From: Roseomonas rosulenta
GTDB lineage: Bacteria > Pseudomonadota > Alphaproteobacteria > Acetobacterales > Acetobacteraceae
Direction: 5' to 3'
Assembly: GCF_016106005.1 (NCBI RefSeq)
Contig: NZ_JACADR010000007.1
Coordinates: forward strand, 1-47,200
DNA: 47,200 bases
Below, in pieces: positions 17,146 through 25,963 of the stretch. The notes under the pieces are model-generated. The model searched no databases and was not told the origin of the DNA. It saw only the letters and a program-made list of their open reading frames with translations. Position numbers and translations under genes: made by a program. Each line of letters opens with the position of its first letter. The first letter of the stretch is position 1.

Positions 17146-18495
17146 ATGTCCTCCGACCGTCCGCCGCGCATCTTCATCGACGGCTACAACCTTGCCCTGG
17201 AGCAGGGGACCGGGGTCGCGACCTACGCGCGCAACCTGTCCTTCTGCCTGCGCGACCTGGGGGCCGAGGTGGGCGTGCTCTATGGCACCAAGACCTCCAC
17301 CGTCAGCATGAATTCCCTGCTGCGCGAGATCGCCTTCTTTGACCCGCGCGTCGGCAAGCCGCCGAAGATCGTCCAGGCCGCGGGGGCGCTGCGCCGCGCC
17401 TTCAGCAGCGCCTTCGGCGAGATCGCGACACAGGTCCCGATCACCGGGCGCGTGGTGCGCGACACCTACAAGTCCCGCATGCCCCATTTCGACCACATGT
17501 GGAACGTGCAGAACCTGTTCGACGCGCAGCGCCTTCACTTCAAGATCTACCGCACCCGGATGAACGTTTTCTTCCGGCAGGCGCCGCAAATCATGCACTG
17601 GACCTAGCCGCTCGCCATCAAGGTCCGCGGCGCGCGCAACGCGTATACCCTCCACGACCTGGTGCCGCTGCGCCTGCCCTACACGACGCTCGACAACAAG
17701 CGCATCTACTATCGCCTCGTGCAGCAGCTGGCACGGCGCGGGGACCACATCATCACGGTCAGCGAGGCGTCGAAGCGCGATATCGTGAGCCTGCTCGGCG
17801 TGCCCGAAGAGAGGGTCTCCAACACCTACCAGGCGGTGGATATCCCGGCGCGCTACGCGCAGAAGCCGCTGTCGGACGTGAAATCGGAGATCGAGGGCAC
17901 GTTTGGCCTGGGCTATCAGCGCTACTTCCTGTTCTTCGGCGCTATCGAGCCCAAGAAGAATGTCGGCCGGCTTATCGAGGCCTACCTGGCGTCGGGCGTC
18001 CAGGACCCGCTCGTCATCGTCGGAAAGAAGGCGTGGAAATCGGAGGAGGAACTGCGCCTGCTGTTCGAGAACGAGCACGTGCGCTACCTGCTCACCCGCG
18101 ACGGAGTGACCGAGCGGCGCTACCGCGTGCAGCAGGTGGACTACGCGTCCTTCCCGCTGTTGGTCAGCCTGATCCGCGGCGCCAAGGCCGTGGTGTTCCC
18201 ATCCTTGTACGAAGGCTTCGGCCTGCCGGCGCTGGAGGCGATGCTCCTGGGCACGCCGGTGCTGACCTCCAACACCTCCTCCATGCCCGAGGTGGTGGGT
18301 GATGCCGCGATCAAGGTCGATCCCTACGACGTGCGGGCGCTGGTCGAGGGGCTGCGCGCGCTCGACACGGATGCCGACCTGCGCGGGCGCCTGGCGCAGG
18401 CGGGGCCCGGCCAGGCCTCGCTGTTCTCGCCGGAGCGCTACCGGGTGCGGCTGCGCGACGCCTATGCCAAGATGGGCGTGAACATCGGCGCTTGA
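17146..18495 (+). pseudogene. Family-4 glycosyltransferase interrupted by an in-frame amber codon
   Basis: The frame from 17146 to 18495 encodes one GT4-type glycosyltransferase of 449 codons, interrupted only by TAG at 17605-17607 (codon 154). Both sides read as one protein: upstream FIDGYNLALEQGTGVATYAR, then MHWT, the stop, then PLAIKVRGARNAYTLHDLVP, and later FFGAIEPKKN and the donor-binding motif EGFGLPALE (E-x7-E). The context suggests a Tyr codon (TAC) changed to TAG. Either this is a recent nonsense mutation, inactivating because the acceptor and donor domains are split, or a base-call error. The upstream Shine-Dalgarno is weak; a TTG at 17044 is an alternative start. A GTG at 17662 could restart translation of the donor half alone. 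Normally it would add a sugar, often mannose, to a surface polysaccharide. Confidence 0.8.
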
Positions 18496-18497
18496 TT

Positions 18498-18514
18498 CCC
18501 GGGCCAGGCCCGGG
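18498..18514 (+). repeat. Perfect inverted repeat between the two glycosyltransferase genes
   Basis: CCCGGGCC at 18498-18505 and GGCCCGGG at 18507-18514 form 8-base perfect arms around one base, directly after the first glycosyltransferase stop and 16 bases before the next start. No U-tract follows, so it is unlikely to be an intrinsic terminator. It could stabilise or process the message between the genes, or simply be a GC-rich palindrome. Confidence 0.5.
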
Positions 18515-18530
18515 CGCAACGAGGACATTC

Positions 18531-20723
18531 ATGGACGGTCAACGGCACGAAGGGGCCCCGGACGAGCGGCTGCGGCAGGCGGATGCATTGCGTGACCAGC
18601 GGCTCTGGGACGCCGCGGCGGCGGCCTATCGCGCGCACCTCGCGGCCCATCCGGCGGACTGGCGTGCGCAGATCCAGCTCGGCCACTGCCTCAAGGAATC
18701 GGGCGACCCCTCGGCGGCGCTGGTCGCCTACCGTGCGGCGGAGGCACTCGCGCGCAACAATGCCGACGTCCATCTCCAGATCGGCCACGCCCTCAAGCTC
18801 ACTGGCAATGTCGAGCAGGCCTGGCGCTCCTATGCCCGCGCCCTTGAGCTCGACCCGTCGAACGAGGAAGCCTCGCGCGAGGCGGCAGCGCTGTCGCGGC
18901 TCGCCTCGCCGCTGGCACGCTCGGCGCGCACGCCGGGCCAGGCGGTTCAGGTGGTGTTCGATACCTCGGACCTGGTCGCCTATTTCCGCTCCGACCGCAC
19001 GCCCACCGGTATCCAGCGCGTCCAGCTCAGCATCACGGCGCGTGCGCTGCTCGACCCGATCGAGGGGGCAGCGACGGTCGCGGTCGCCTTCGATTCGCAG
19101 TCCGGCGGCTGGCGCGAGATCGCGCGCGACCTTTTCCTGCGGCTGTGGCGGCTCTCGCGCACCGGCGGCGACCCGCTGGCGCCCGACTGGGTGGAGGCGG
19201 TCGCGGCGCTCGATGCGGCGCTGAGGTCCGGCGACGACTTCGTCTTCGCCCCGGGCGCGAGCCTGGTCAACCTTGGCACCTCCTGGTGGATCCCGGACTA
19301 CTTCCTGCGCGTGCGCGACGCCGTGCGGCTCTACGGGGTACGCTACGTGCCGCTGATCTACGACTGCATCCCGTTGGTCGCGCCGGAGCATTGCCACCAG
19401 GGCCTTGTCGATCAGTTCGCCGAATGGTTCTCGGCCATGGCGGCGCTGGCGGATTCCGCGCTCGCCATCTCGGAATGGTCGGCCGCCGATGCGCGGCGCA
19501 TTGCGCGCGAGGTGGTGCCCGAGCGCGACCTGGCGGTGACGGTGGTGCGCCTGGATGCCGACCTGCGGCGGGACCTCGGTACGGCGGTCGAGGATGCCTG
19601 GCCGGAACGCTCCGACCTGCCGGGGCCCCACGAGCCCTTCGTGCTCTGCGTCGGCACCATCGAGAGCCGGAAGAACCACCTGTTGCTGTTCCACGCCTGG
19701 CTGACGCTGCTGCGCAAGCACGGCGCCGCACGCGTGCCGCGCCTTGTCTGCGTGGGCAAGGCCGGCTGGCTGGCGGATGCGGCGATGACGCTGTGGCGCA
19801 ACTCGCCAGCGCTGCAGGCCAAGGTCTCGGTGGCGCATGGCGTGCCCGACGTGGCGCTGGCCGCGCTCTATGGCCGCGCGATGTTCACCGTGACCAACAG
19901 CTTCTACGAGGGTTGGGGCCTGCCGGTGACGGAAAGCCTCGCCTTCGGCCGGGTGCCGCTGGTGGCGCGCAACACCTCGCTCACCGAGGCCGGCGGCGAG
20001 GCGGCCGTGTACTTCGAGCCGATGAACGAGCCCGACCTGGTGGCGAAGCTCGAGACCCTCATCTTCGACGAGGCGGAACGCGCGCGGCGCGAGGCGATCG
20101 TCGCGAGCACCACGCGCCTGCGCAGCTGGGGCGAGATCGCCGACCAGGTGATGCGCGAGGTCTTAGACCGCGCCGACCGTCCCGACCGCACGCCGCGCCT
20201 GCCCGTGGCGCTGGGCGAGACCTACGTGCTCGGCCTGCCCGGTGGCGGGCAGGCCGACCGCGCGAAGGCGGTGGCCGACCTGCTGCGCGACGGGCTGAAC
20301 TGGAACGCGCGCGAGCCCTGGGGCGTGTGGACAAGGCCCGGGATAGCGCGGCTGCGCCTGACCCTGCCGGAGGATGCCCCGGCTGGGCCGCTGCGGGTGT
20401 ATATCGGCCTCCTGGCGCCGGGCGCTCCGGTCACGATCGGGCTGCGCGCCTTCGGGGCCGATGCCGGGCCCCCTGGCTTCGCCACCGTCGCGGCGCCGGC
20501 GAATGGCGCCTTTACCTGCGTGCTGGACGTGGCGCAGCGGGGTCAGGAGGTGCTTGTGGAGATCGACGGGGGCAAGGGCGTGCAGCTCGGCACGTGCGAT
20601 CTGCCCGATGGCCGTATGGCCGGGATCGGCGTGACCTCGTTGATGATCTGCACGGCCGGCGATATCGCCGCGCGTGTCGGCTTCCTGGAACAGCAGACCT
20701 TCCGCGTGCTGCGCCCGACCTAG
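18531..20723 (+). CDS. TPR-containing family-4 glycosyltransferase
   Basis: A 730-residue cytoplasmic protein in three parts. Residues about 15-115 are TPR-like helical repeats (for example VHLQIGHALKLTGNVEQAW and the following ALELDPSN), likely for protein contacts. About 130-555 is a GT4 fold with the donor-site motif EGWGLPVTE (E-x7-E), FVLCVGTIESRKN and TSLTEAGGEAAVYF. About 570-730 is a beta-rich domain I do not recognise, possibly sugar-binding. The start at 18531 has GAGGA upstream. It follows the interrupted glycosyltransferase with the same orientation, so the pair probably builds one surface polysaccharide or glycan. No flippase, polymerase or sugar-nucleotide gene is nearby. Confidence 0.85.
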   Translation: MDGQRHEGAPDERLRQADALRDQRLWDAAAAAYRAHLAAHPADWRAQIQLGHCLKESGDPSAALVAYRAAEALARNNADVHLQIGHALKLTGNVEQAWRSYARALELDPSNEEASREAAALSRLASPLARSARTPGQAVQVVFDTSDLVAYFRSDRTPTGIQRVQLSITARALLDPIEGAATVAVAFDSQSGGWREIARDLFLRLWRLSRTGGDPLAPDWVEAVAALDAALRSGDDFVFAPGASLVNLGTSWWIPDYFLRVRDAVRLYGVRYVPLIYDCIPLVAPEHCHQGLVDQFAEWFSAMAALADSALAISEWSAADARRIAREVVPERDLAVTVVRLDADLRRDLGTAVEDAWPERSDLPGPHEPFVLCVGTIESRKNHLLLFHAWLTLLRKHGAARVPRLVCVGKAGWLADAAMTLWRNSPALQAKVSVAHGVPDVALAALYGRAMFTVTNSFYEGWGLPVTESLAFGRVPLVARNTSLTEAGGEAAVYFEPMNEPDLVAKLETLIFDEAERARREAIVASTTRLRSWGEIADQVMREVLDRADRPDRTPRLPVALGETYVLGLPGGGQADRAKAVADLLRDGLNWNAREPWGVWTRPGIARLRLTLPEDAPAGPLRVYIGLLAPGAPVTIGLRAFGADAGPPGFATVAAPANGAFTCVLDVAQRGQEVLVEIDGGKGVQLGTCDLPDGRMAGIGVTSLMICTAGDIAARVGFLEQQTFRVLRPT

Positions 20724-20811
20724 CGGCTGGCTTGCGCGGCGACGGCCGAGGCGTCAGATATCGGCGGTAGCCCAGCCTGGTTCGGCGAGGGGCAACCCAG
20801 GGAGCAAGACC

Positions 20812-22032
20812 ATGGCCAGGTATGAGATTGCGCGGCGCAGCCTGATGCTCGGCAGCGCGGGCGTGCTTGGGGCGCCGCTGGTGGCGGGCGCTCAGGTGCC
20901 GGCGGTGAAGCTCGGCATCCTCCAGCCGGTGACCGGCGCGCTGTCCCAGGATGGCGAGTATGGGCGTCTCGGCGCCGAGCTAGCGATCAACGAGATCAAC
21001 GCCGGCGGCGGCATCCGCGCCCTGGGCGGCGCGCGAATCGAGATGGTGTTCGGCGACGCGCGATCGAACCCCGAGGGTGGCGTCGCCGAGGTCGAGAAGA
21101 TGCAGTCCGAGGGGGTGGTCGCGGTGGTGGGCGGCTTCGCCAGCCCGATCTGCCTCGCGGCCTCGCAGGCGGCGTCGCGCTACGACCTCCCCTATGTGGT
21201 CGATGTCGGCGTGTCGGACCAGATCGTGAGCCGCGGGCTGACCAACACCTTCCGCTTCGGCCCGGGCTTCGGCGTGGTCACGCAGACCGCGCTCGATAAC
21301 CTGGTGGCGCTGAACGACGCGGCGGGCAAGCCGTCGCGCACCGTGGTGATAGTCCACGAGGACGGGCTGTTCGGCTCGGGCATGGCGCGGCTGCTCAACA
21401 CCGAGCTGCCCAAGCGCGGCTTCGAGGTGCTCGAGACCATCGCCCACCCGACCCCGGCGCGCGACATGAACAACGTCGCGCTGCGCATCCGCTCGCTGCG
21501 GCCGGACCTGGTGATTCCGTCGTCGTACTACGCGGAGTTCGTGCTGCTGAGCCGCACCATGCAGCAGCAGCGAATCCGCCCCAAGGGCATCTACTGCGTG
21601 CTGAACGGGGCGGCGTCCAACTACCGCTTTGTGCGCGAATTCCCGGATGCGGCGAACCTGGTGATGGACTGCAACCACTGGCCCGACCCGCGCAAGCCCA
21701 GGACCGCCGAGCTGCGCCGGACGGTCGAGGCGCAGAACCGCTTCTGGCTCTACAACACGCCGCTCAACTATTCGGCGGTGATGCTGGTGGCGGATGCGCT
21801 GGAGCGCGCCGGGCGCGCCGGGCGCGCCGATCGCGCCGCGCTGACCACGGCACTGGCCGCGACGGACGGCGCCTTCACCCGCCACATCATGCCCTATGGC
21901 CCGACGCGCTTCGTCAACGGCCAGAACCAGGCCGGCGCGCCGGTCAATACCCAGGTGCAGGGCGGCGACATCAAGGTGATCTTCCCGCGCGACTTCGCCG
22001 ACGCGCAGCCCGTCTACCCCGTCACCGGCTGA
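20812..22032 (+). CDS. ABC transporter substrate-binding protein (LivK/amide-binding type)
   Basis: A 406-residue periplasmic receptor with a twin-arginine-like signal (ARRSLMLGSAGVLGAPLVAGA). The mature part has the type I periplasmic-binding fold, with KLGILQPVTGALSQDGEYG at the ligand lobe and GVVAVVGGFASPICLAAS. It delivers its ligand to the LivHMGF complex encoded downstream. The family covers branched amino acids, short amides and urea, so the ligand is undetermined. The start at 20812 has AGGGAG upstream. The 88 bases upstream contain no gene and presumably hold the operon promoter. A three-unit Arg-Ala-Gly tract encoded at 21805-21830 is a simple repeat within it. Confidence 0.9.
   Translation: MARYEIARRSLMLGSAGVLGAPLVAGAQVPAVKLGILQPVTGALSQDGEYGRLGAELAINEINAGGGIRALGGARIEMVFGDARSNPEGGVAEVEKMQSEGVVAVVGGFASPICLAASQAASRYDLPYVVDVGVSDQIVSRGLTNTFRFGPGFGVVTQTALDNLVALNDAAGKPSRTVVIVHEDGLFGSGMARLLNTELPKRGFEVLETIAHPTPARDMNNVALRIRSLRPDLVIPSSYYAEFVLLSRTMQQQRIRPKGIYCVLNGAASNYRFVREFPDAANLVMDCNHWPDPRKPRTAELRRTVEAQNRFWLYNTPLNYSAVMLVADALERAGRAGRADRAALTTALAATDGAFTRHIMPYGPTRFVNGQNQAGAPVNTQVQGGDIKVIFPRDFADAQPVYPVTG
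21805..21830 (+). repeat. Tandem 9-base repeat inside the LivK-type gene
   Basis: CGCGCCGGG occurs twice in a row followed by a third, nearly identical unit, encoding Arg-Ala-Gly, Arg-Ala-Gly, Arg-Ala-Asp. The unit is a multiple of three, so slippage would change length without breaking the frame. It sits in a surface helix region and probably has no special function. Confidence 0.55.
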
Positions 22033-22035
22033 CGC

Positions 22036-22911
22036 GTGGGATTCCCCCCGGACATCATCCTGGAGGCCGTGCTGAACGGCCTCCTGACCGGGGCGGTCTA
22101 TGGCCTCGTCGCGCTGGGGCTGACGCTCGTCTACGGCGTGCTGCACATCATCAACTTCGCCCATGGCGCGCTGCTGACGGCGGCGATGTATGCCGCCTAT
22201 GTGGCGCGCACGGCGCTCGGCATCGACCCCTACATCGCCGCGCTTCCGCTGGCCGCGCTTTTCTTCCTGCTGGGCTACGCCATCCAGCGCCTGGTGATCG
22301 GGCCGGCCAGCCGCGGCCGCGATGAGAACATCCTGCTCGTCACGCTCGGCCTGTCGATCATCATCGAGAACCTGATGCTCGCCGTCTTCCGCTCGGACAC
22401 GCGCAGCATCGACGTGCCCTATGCGATGGAGGTGGTGGAATTCGGCCCGGCGCTGCTCTCCTACCCCCGCCTGGTCGGGTTCGGCGCGACCTTCCTGGTC
22501 GGCATCGCACTCTTTGTGCTGATGCGCTTCACGGCCACCGGCAAGGCGATCCGGGCTGTGGCCAAGGAACGCACGGGGGCGGCGCTGGTCGGCATCGATG
22601 TCGCGCACATCTACGCCGTCACTTTCGGCATCGGCACGGCGTGCCTCGCGATCTCGGCGGCGCTGCTGCTGCCCTCCTTCTACGTCTCGCCGCGCGTGGG
22701 CAATGCCTTCGTGCTGGTGGCCTTCACCATCGTGGTGTTGGGCGGCATGGGGAGCGTGGTCGGCGCGCTGCTGGGCGGGCTGGTCATCGGCGTGGTGGAG
22801 AGCCTGTCGGGCCTCTATCTGGGCGAGAGCCTCGGGCAGATCGGCATCTTCCTGATCTTCATCCTGGTGCTGCTGGTGCGCCCCACCGGGCTGTTCGGGG
22901 CGCGGGCATGA
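22036..22911 (+). CDS. Branched-chain/amide ABC transporter permease, LivH type
   Basis: A 291-residue inner-membrane permease with about eight hydrophobic segments. The family signatures are ALGLTLVYGVLHIINFAHG near residues 30-48 and the coupling region AVAKERTGAALVGID, which docks on the ATPase. The start is GTG at 22036, only 3 bases after the receptor stop, so it is on the same transcript. Its own stop overlaps the LivM start by 4 bases (ATGA). Confidence 0.92.
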   Translation: MGFPPDIILEAVLNGLLTGAVYGLVALGLTLVYGVLHIINFAHGALLTAAMYAAYVARTALGIDPYIAALPLAALFFLLGYAIQRLVIGPASRGRDENILLVTLGLSIIIENLMLAVFRSDTRSIDVPYAMEVVEFGPALLSYPRLVGFGATFLVGIALFVLMRFTATGKAIRAVAKERTGAALVGIDVAHIYAVTFGIGTACLAISAALLLPSFYVSPRVGNAFVLVAFTIVVLGGMGSVVGALLGGLVIGVVESLSGLYLGESLGQIGIFLIFILVLLVRPTGLFGARA

Positions 22912-23852
22912 CGGCGCGGGACCTGCTGCCGATCGCGGCCTTCGCGCTGCTGGCCGCCTGCGTGCCGCTGTTCGTCACCAGTAACGTGGTGCTGAACTTC
23001 CTGGTCTTCACGCTGATCATCGCGCTGGCGGCGCAGGGATGGAACCTGCTGGGCGGATATGGCGGGCAGTATTCCTTCGGGCATGCAGCCTTCTTCGGCA
23101 CCGGCGCGTATCTTACCGCCATCCTGCAGGTGCGCTACGGGATGAACGCCTACCCGGCCTTCGCCGCCGGCATCGCCCTGGCCGCCCTGGTCGGGCTCGC
23201 GATCGGCTTCATGGCCTTCCGGTCGGGACTGCGCGGGTCCTATTTCGCGCTGGTGACGCTCGCCTTCGCCGAGGTGTTCCGGGTGCTGGCGAATGCCTCC
23301 GAGGTCACTGGCGGCGCGGCCGGCATCCTGATCCGGCTGCAGGCCAACCCGGCCAATTTCCAGTTCGCCGAGCGCGGCACCTTCCTCTGGGTCGCGGCCG
23401 CGCTGGTGACGCTGGCGCTGGTCGCCACCCTCGCGCTGGAACGCTCGCGCCTCGGCGCGCAGCTGGTCGCGGTGCGGGAGAACGAGGCCGCCGCGCAGGC
23501 GCTCGGCGTCGACGTGCTCGCGGTGAAGCTGCGCGCCATCGCGCTGTCCGCCGGCATGACGGGCGCGGCGGGCGGGCTCTACGCGCAGTACTTCCTGTAT
23601 CTGGATTCCACCATTGCCTATGGTACCTGGATCTCGGTCGAGGCGCTGCTCGCGCCCATCGTTGGCGGCGCCGGCACGGTGTTCGGCCCGCTGCTCGGCG
23701 CGGTGATCCTGCACGGCCTGGCGGAGGCGACGAAATCCATCGCCGGGCGCATCCCGGGCATCGACCTCGTAGTCTTCGGCATCGTGCTGATCCTGGTCGT
23801 GCGCTTCCCCCCGCGCGACATTCCTGGCTTGTTGAAGCGGTGGCGGCGATGA
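22908..23852 (+). CDS. Branched-chain/amide ABC transporter permease, LivM type
   Basis: A 314-residue permease partner of the LivH-type protein. QGWNLLGGYGGQYSFGHAAF near residues 43-62 is the conserved LivM opening. The ATPase-docking loop reads AVRENEAAAQALGVD. About nine to ten membrane segments fit the family. It is joined on both sides by short overlaps, with the LivH stop (4 bases) and the LivG start (4 bases, ATGA). Confidence 0.92.
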   Translation: MTARDLLPIAAFALLAACVPLFVTSNVVLNFLVFTLIIALAAQGWNLLGGYGGQYSFGHAAFFGTGAYLTAILQVRYGMNAYPAFAAGIALAALVGLAIGFMAFRSGLRGSYFALVTLAFAEVFRVLANASEVTGGAAGILIRLQANPANFQFAERGTFLWVAAALVTLALVATLALERSRLGAQLVAVRENEAAAQALGVDVLAVKLRAIALSAGMTGAAGGLYAQYFLYLDSTIAYGTWISVEALLAPIVGGAGTVFGPLLGAVILHGLAEATKSIAGRIPGIDLVVFGIVLILVVRFPPRDIPGLLKRWRR

Positions 23853-24616
23853 CCGGCACCGGCCCCGATCCCGCCATCCTCGCCGTGCGCGGCGTGACCA
23901 AGCGCTTCGGCGGGCTGGTGGCGGTCAACGATGCCACCTTCGATGTCGCGCAGGGGTCCATCACCGGCCTGATCGGCCCGAATGGCGCGGGCAAGACCAC
24001 GCTGTTCGCCCTGGTGGCGGGTTTCGAGACGCCGAGCTCCGGCCTGGTGCTGCTGGAGGGCGAGGACATCACCGGCCGCAAGCCGCATCACCTCGCGCGC
24101 ATGGGCCTCGCACGCACCTTCCAGATCGTGCAGCCCTTCGCGGGGCTCTCCGTGCGCGAGAACATCGCGGTCGGCGCCTTCCTGCGCGAAACCAGGCGCA
24201 GCGCCGCCCTTGCCGTGGCGGAGGAGATCGCCGCGCGGGTGGGCCTGGCCGACCAGCTCGACAAGCCCGCCGCCGCGCTGACGGTGGCGGGCCGCAAGCG
24301 GCTTGAGGTGGCGCGCGCGCTCGCCACCCGCCCGAAGCTGCTGCTGCTGGACGAGGTGCTGGCCGGGCTCAACCCCTCCGAGGTGCGCGACATCGTCCCC
24401 GTGGTGCGCGCCATCCGCGAGTCCGGCGTGACGGTGCTGATGATCGAGCACGTCATGCAGGCCGTGATGAACCTCTGCGAGCGCGTGCACGTGCTCGCCC
24501 AGGGCCGCATCATCTGTTCCGGCACGCCGGCCGATGTCGTGGCCGCGCCGCAGGTGGTCGAGGCCTACCTCGGCCACGGCGCGGCCGCGCGGCTGCAGGG
24601 TGGCGCGCATGCTTGA
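23849..24616 (+). CDS. Branched-chain/amide ABC transporter ATP-binding protein, LivG type
   Basis: A 255-residue ATPase with Walker A GPNGAGKTT (43-51) and Walker B LLLLDEV. The signature is the divergent TVAGRKRLEVAR, usual for LivG rather than LSGGQ. The ITGRKPHHLARMGLARTFQI segment is also LivG-specific. With LivF it forms the asymmetric nucleotide-binding pair of the importer. The start at 23849 overlaps the LivM stop by 4 bases; the stop overlaps the LivF start by 8 bases. Confidence 0.93.
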   Translation: MTGTGPDPAILAVRGVTKRFGGLVAVNDATFDVAQGSITGLIGPNGAGKTTLFALVAGFETPSSGLVLLEGEDITGRKPHHLARMGLARTFQIVQPFAGLSVRENIAVGAFLRETRRSAALAVAEEIAARVGLADQLDKPAAALTVAGRKRLEVARALATRPKLLLLDEVLAGLNPSEVRDIVPVVRAIRESGVTVLMIEHVMQAVMNLCERVHVLAQGRIICSGTPADVVAAPQVVEAYLGHGAAARLQGGAHA

Positions 24617-25310
24617 GATCCGCGGCCTCGAGGCCGGCTATGGCATGGTGACCGTGCTGCGCGGCGTGGACCTGACCGTGCCGGCCGGAAGGATCGTCGC
24701 GGTGCTCGGCGCCAACGGCGCGGGCAAGACGACGCTCAACATGACCATCAGCGGGCTGGTGAAGCCGCGCGCGGGAAGCATCACCTTCGAGGGCCGGCGC
24801 ATCGATGGCCTCTCGCCGCCCGTCATCGCCGAGGCCGGGTTGGTGCACGTGCCGGAGGGGCGCAAGATCTTCCCGAACCTGAGCGTGCGGGAGAACCTCG
24901 ACCTCGGCGCCTATCGCCGCGCGCGGGGCAACCGTGCGCGTAACCTCGAGCGTGTGTTCGAGACCTTCCCGCGCCTGCGCGAACGCGCGCGGCAATTCGC
25001 CGGCACGCTGTCCGGCGGCGAGCAGCAGATGCTCGCCATCGGCCGCGGCATGATGGCGGAGCCGCGGCTGCTGATCCTGGACGAACCCTCCCTCGGCCTC
25101 TCGCCGCTGCTGGTCGAGGAGATGTTCGCCCTGATCCGCCGCCTGCACGCGGATGGCCTCGCGATCATGCTGGTCGAGCAGAACGTGGCGCAGAGCCTCG
25201 ATGTGGCGGATGACGCGCATGTGCTCGAGAACGGCGCCTTCGCGATCGGCGGGACGGCGGCTGAGGTGCGCGCCAACCCGCATCTGCAGCGCACCTATCT
25301 GGGGCTGTGA
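24609..25310 (+). CDS. Branched-chain/amide ABC transporter ATP-binding protein, LivF type
   Basis: A 233-residue ATPase with Walker A GANGAGKTT (34-42), signature LSGGEQQMLAIGR, Walker B LLILDEPS and the LivF-type VPEGRKIFPNLSVRENL segment. It completes the five-gene importer. The start at 24609 lies inside the LivG gene (8-base overlap). Its TGA stop shares one base with the ATG of the following isochorismatase-fold gene, so that enzyme is translationally coupled to the transporter and probably acts on its cargo. Confidence 0.93.
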   Translation: MLEIRGLEAGYGMVTVLRGVDLTVPAGRIVAVLGANGAGKTTLNMTISGLVKPRAGSITFEGRRIDGLSPPVIAEAGLVHVPEGRKIFPNLSVRENLDLGAYRRARGNRARNLERVFETFPRLRERARQFAGTLSGGEQQMLAIGRGMMAEPRLLILDEPSLGLSPLLVEEMFALIRRLHADGLAIMLVEQNVAQSLDVADDAHVLENGAFAIGGTAAEVRANPHLQRTYLGL

Positions 25311-25900
25311 TGCACGAGACCACCGCGCTGCTGCTGTGCGACCTGCAGAACGACTTCATCCATCCGGACGGCGCCTATGGCCGCGCGGGACAATCCGCCC
25401 CGGCCATCGCCGCACTGCCCGCGCGGCTGAAGCCGCTGGCGGATGGCCTGCGCGCGAAGGGAGGATGGATCGTCTCCACGCATTTCACGCTGGTGCCGGG
25501 GAAGGGGGGCGAGCCCTTCATCGCCGACCATCTGCGGCAGCTGCGCCCCTTTCTCGGCAAGGGCGATTTCGCCCCGGGCACCTGGGGGCATGCGCTGGTG
25601 GACGTACTCGCGCCATCGGATCTGTCGGTCGAGAAGCTCGGCTACGACGCCTTCTGGAACACGCGGCTGGAATGGGTGCTGCGCCGCGCGGGCGTCACGC
25701 GCCTGCTGGTGGCGGGCATCGTGACCAATGGCGGCGTGGCCTCCACCGTGCGCGGCGCGCATGTGCGGGAATTCGAGGTCACGCTGCTCGAGGATGGCTG
25801 CGCGGCCTTTACCCAGGCGATCCACGACGCGGCTGTCGAAGGGCTGCGCCCCGTGGCCGAGGTCACCACCGTTGCGCAGGCGATCGCGGCGCTGCGCTGA
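25310..25900 (+). CDS. Isochorismatase-fold hydrolase lacking the usual catalytic Cys
   Basis: A 196-residue single-domain protein of the isochorismatase/nicotinamidase superfamily. Asp11 (in LCDLQNDF) and Lys109 (in VEKLGYDAF) occupy the catalytic Asp and Lys positions. At the nucleophile position of the usual T-x-x-C-V motif the sequence reads TNGGVASTV, giving Gly142 (GGC, one base from TGC). In this superfamily amidases need that Cys, whereas vinyl-ether hydrolases such as PhzD have a Gly there. A PhzD-like or other non-amidase reaction is therefore more likely than nicotinamidase activity, and a single substitution is the alternative. The start at 25310 shares a base with the LivF stop (TGATG). 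A GTG at 25307 is also possible. Confidence 0.85.
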   Translation: MHETTALLLCDLQNDFIHPDGAYGRAGQSAPAIAALPARLKPLADGLRAKGGWIVSTHFTLVPGKGGEPFIADHLRQLRPFLGKGDFAPGTWGHALVDVLAPSDLSVEKLGYDAFWNTRLEWVLRRAGVTRLLVAGIVTNGGVASTVRGAHVREFEVTLLEDGCAAFTQAIHDAAVEGLRPVAEVTTVAQAIAALR

Positions 25901-25963
25901 GCCCCTGGACAAGTCGTCACGGCCTGTCATCTATCCGGCGCTCTCACTCGCGGGACATGCACC

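Noticed and set aside
17605-17607. Programmed amber readthrough or pyrrolysine insertion
   Set aside because: No pyrrolysine genes or stop-codon context are visible, and a simple Tyr-to-amber mutation or base error explains it better.
18498-18514. Intrinsic terminator between the glycosyltransferases
   Set aside because: The inverted repeat lacks a U-tract and sits very close to the next ribosome site.
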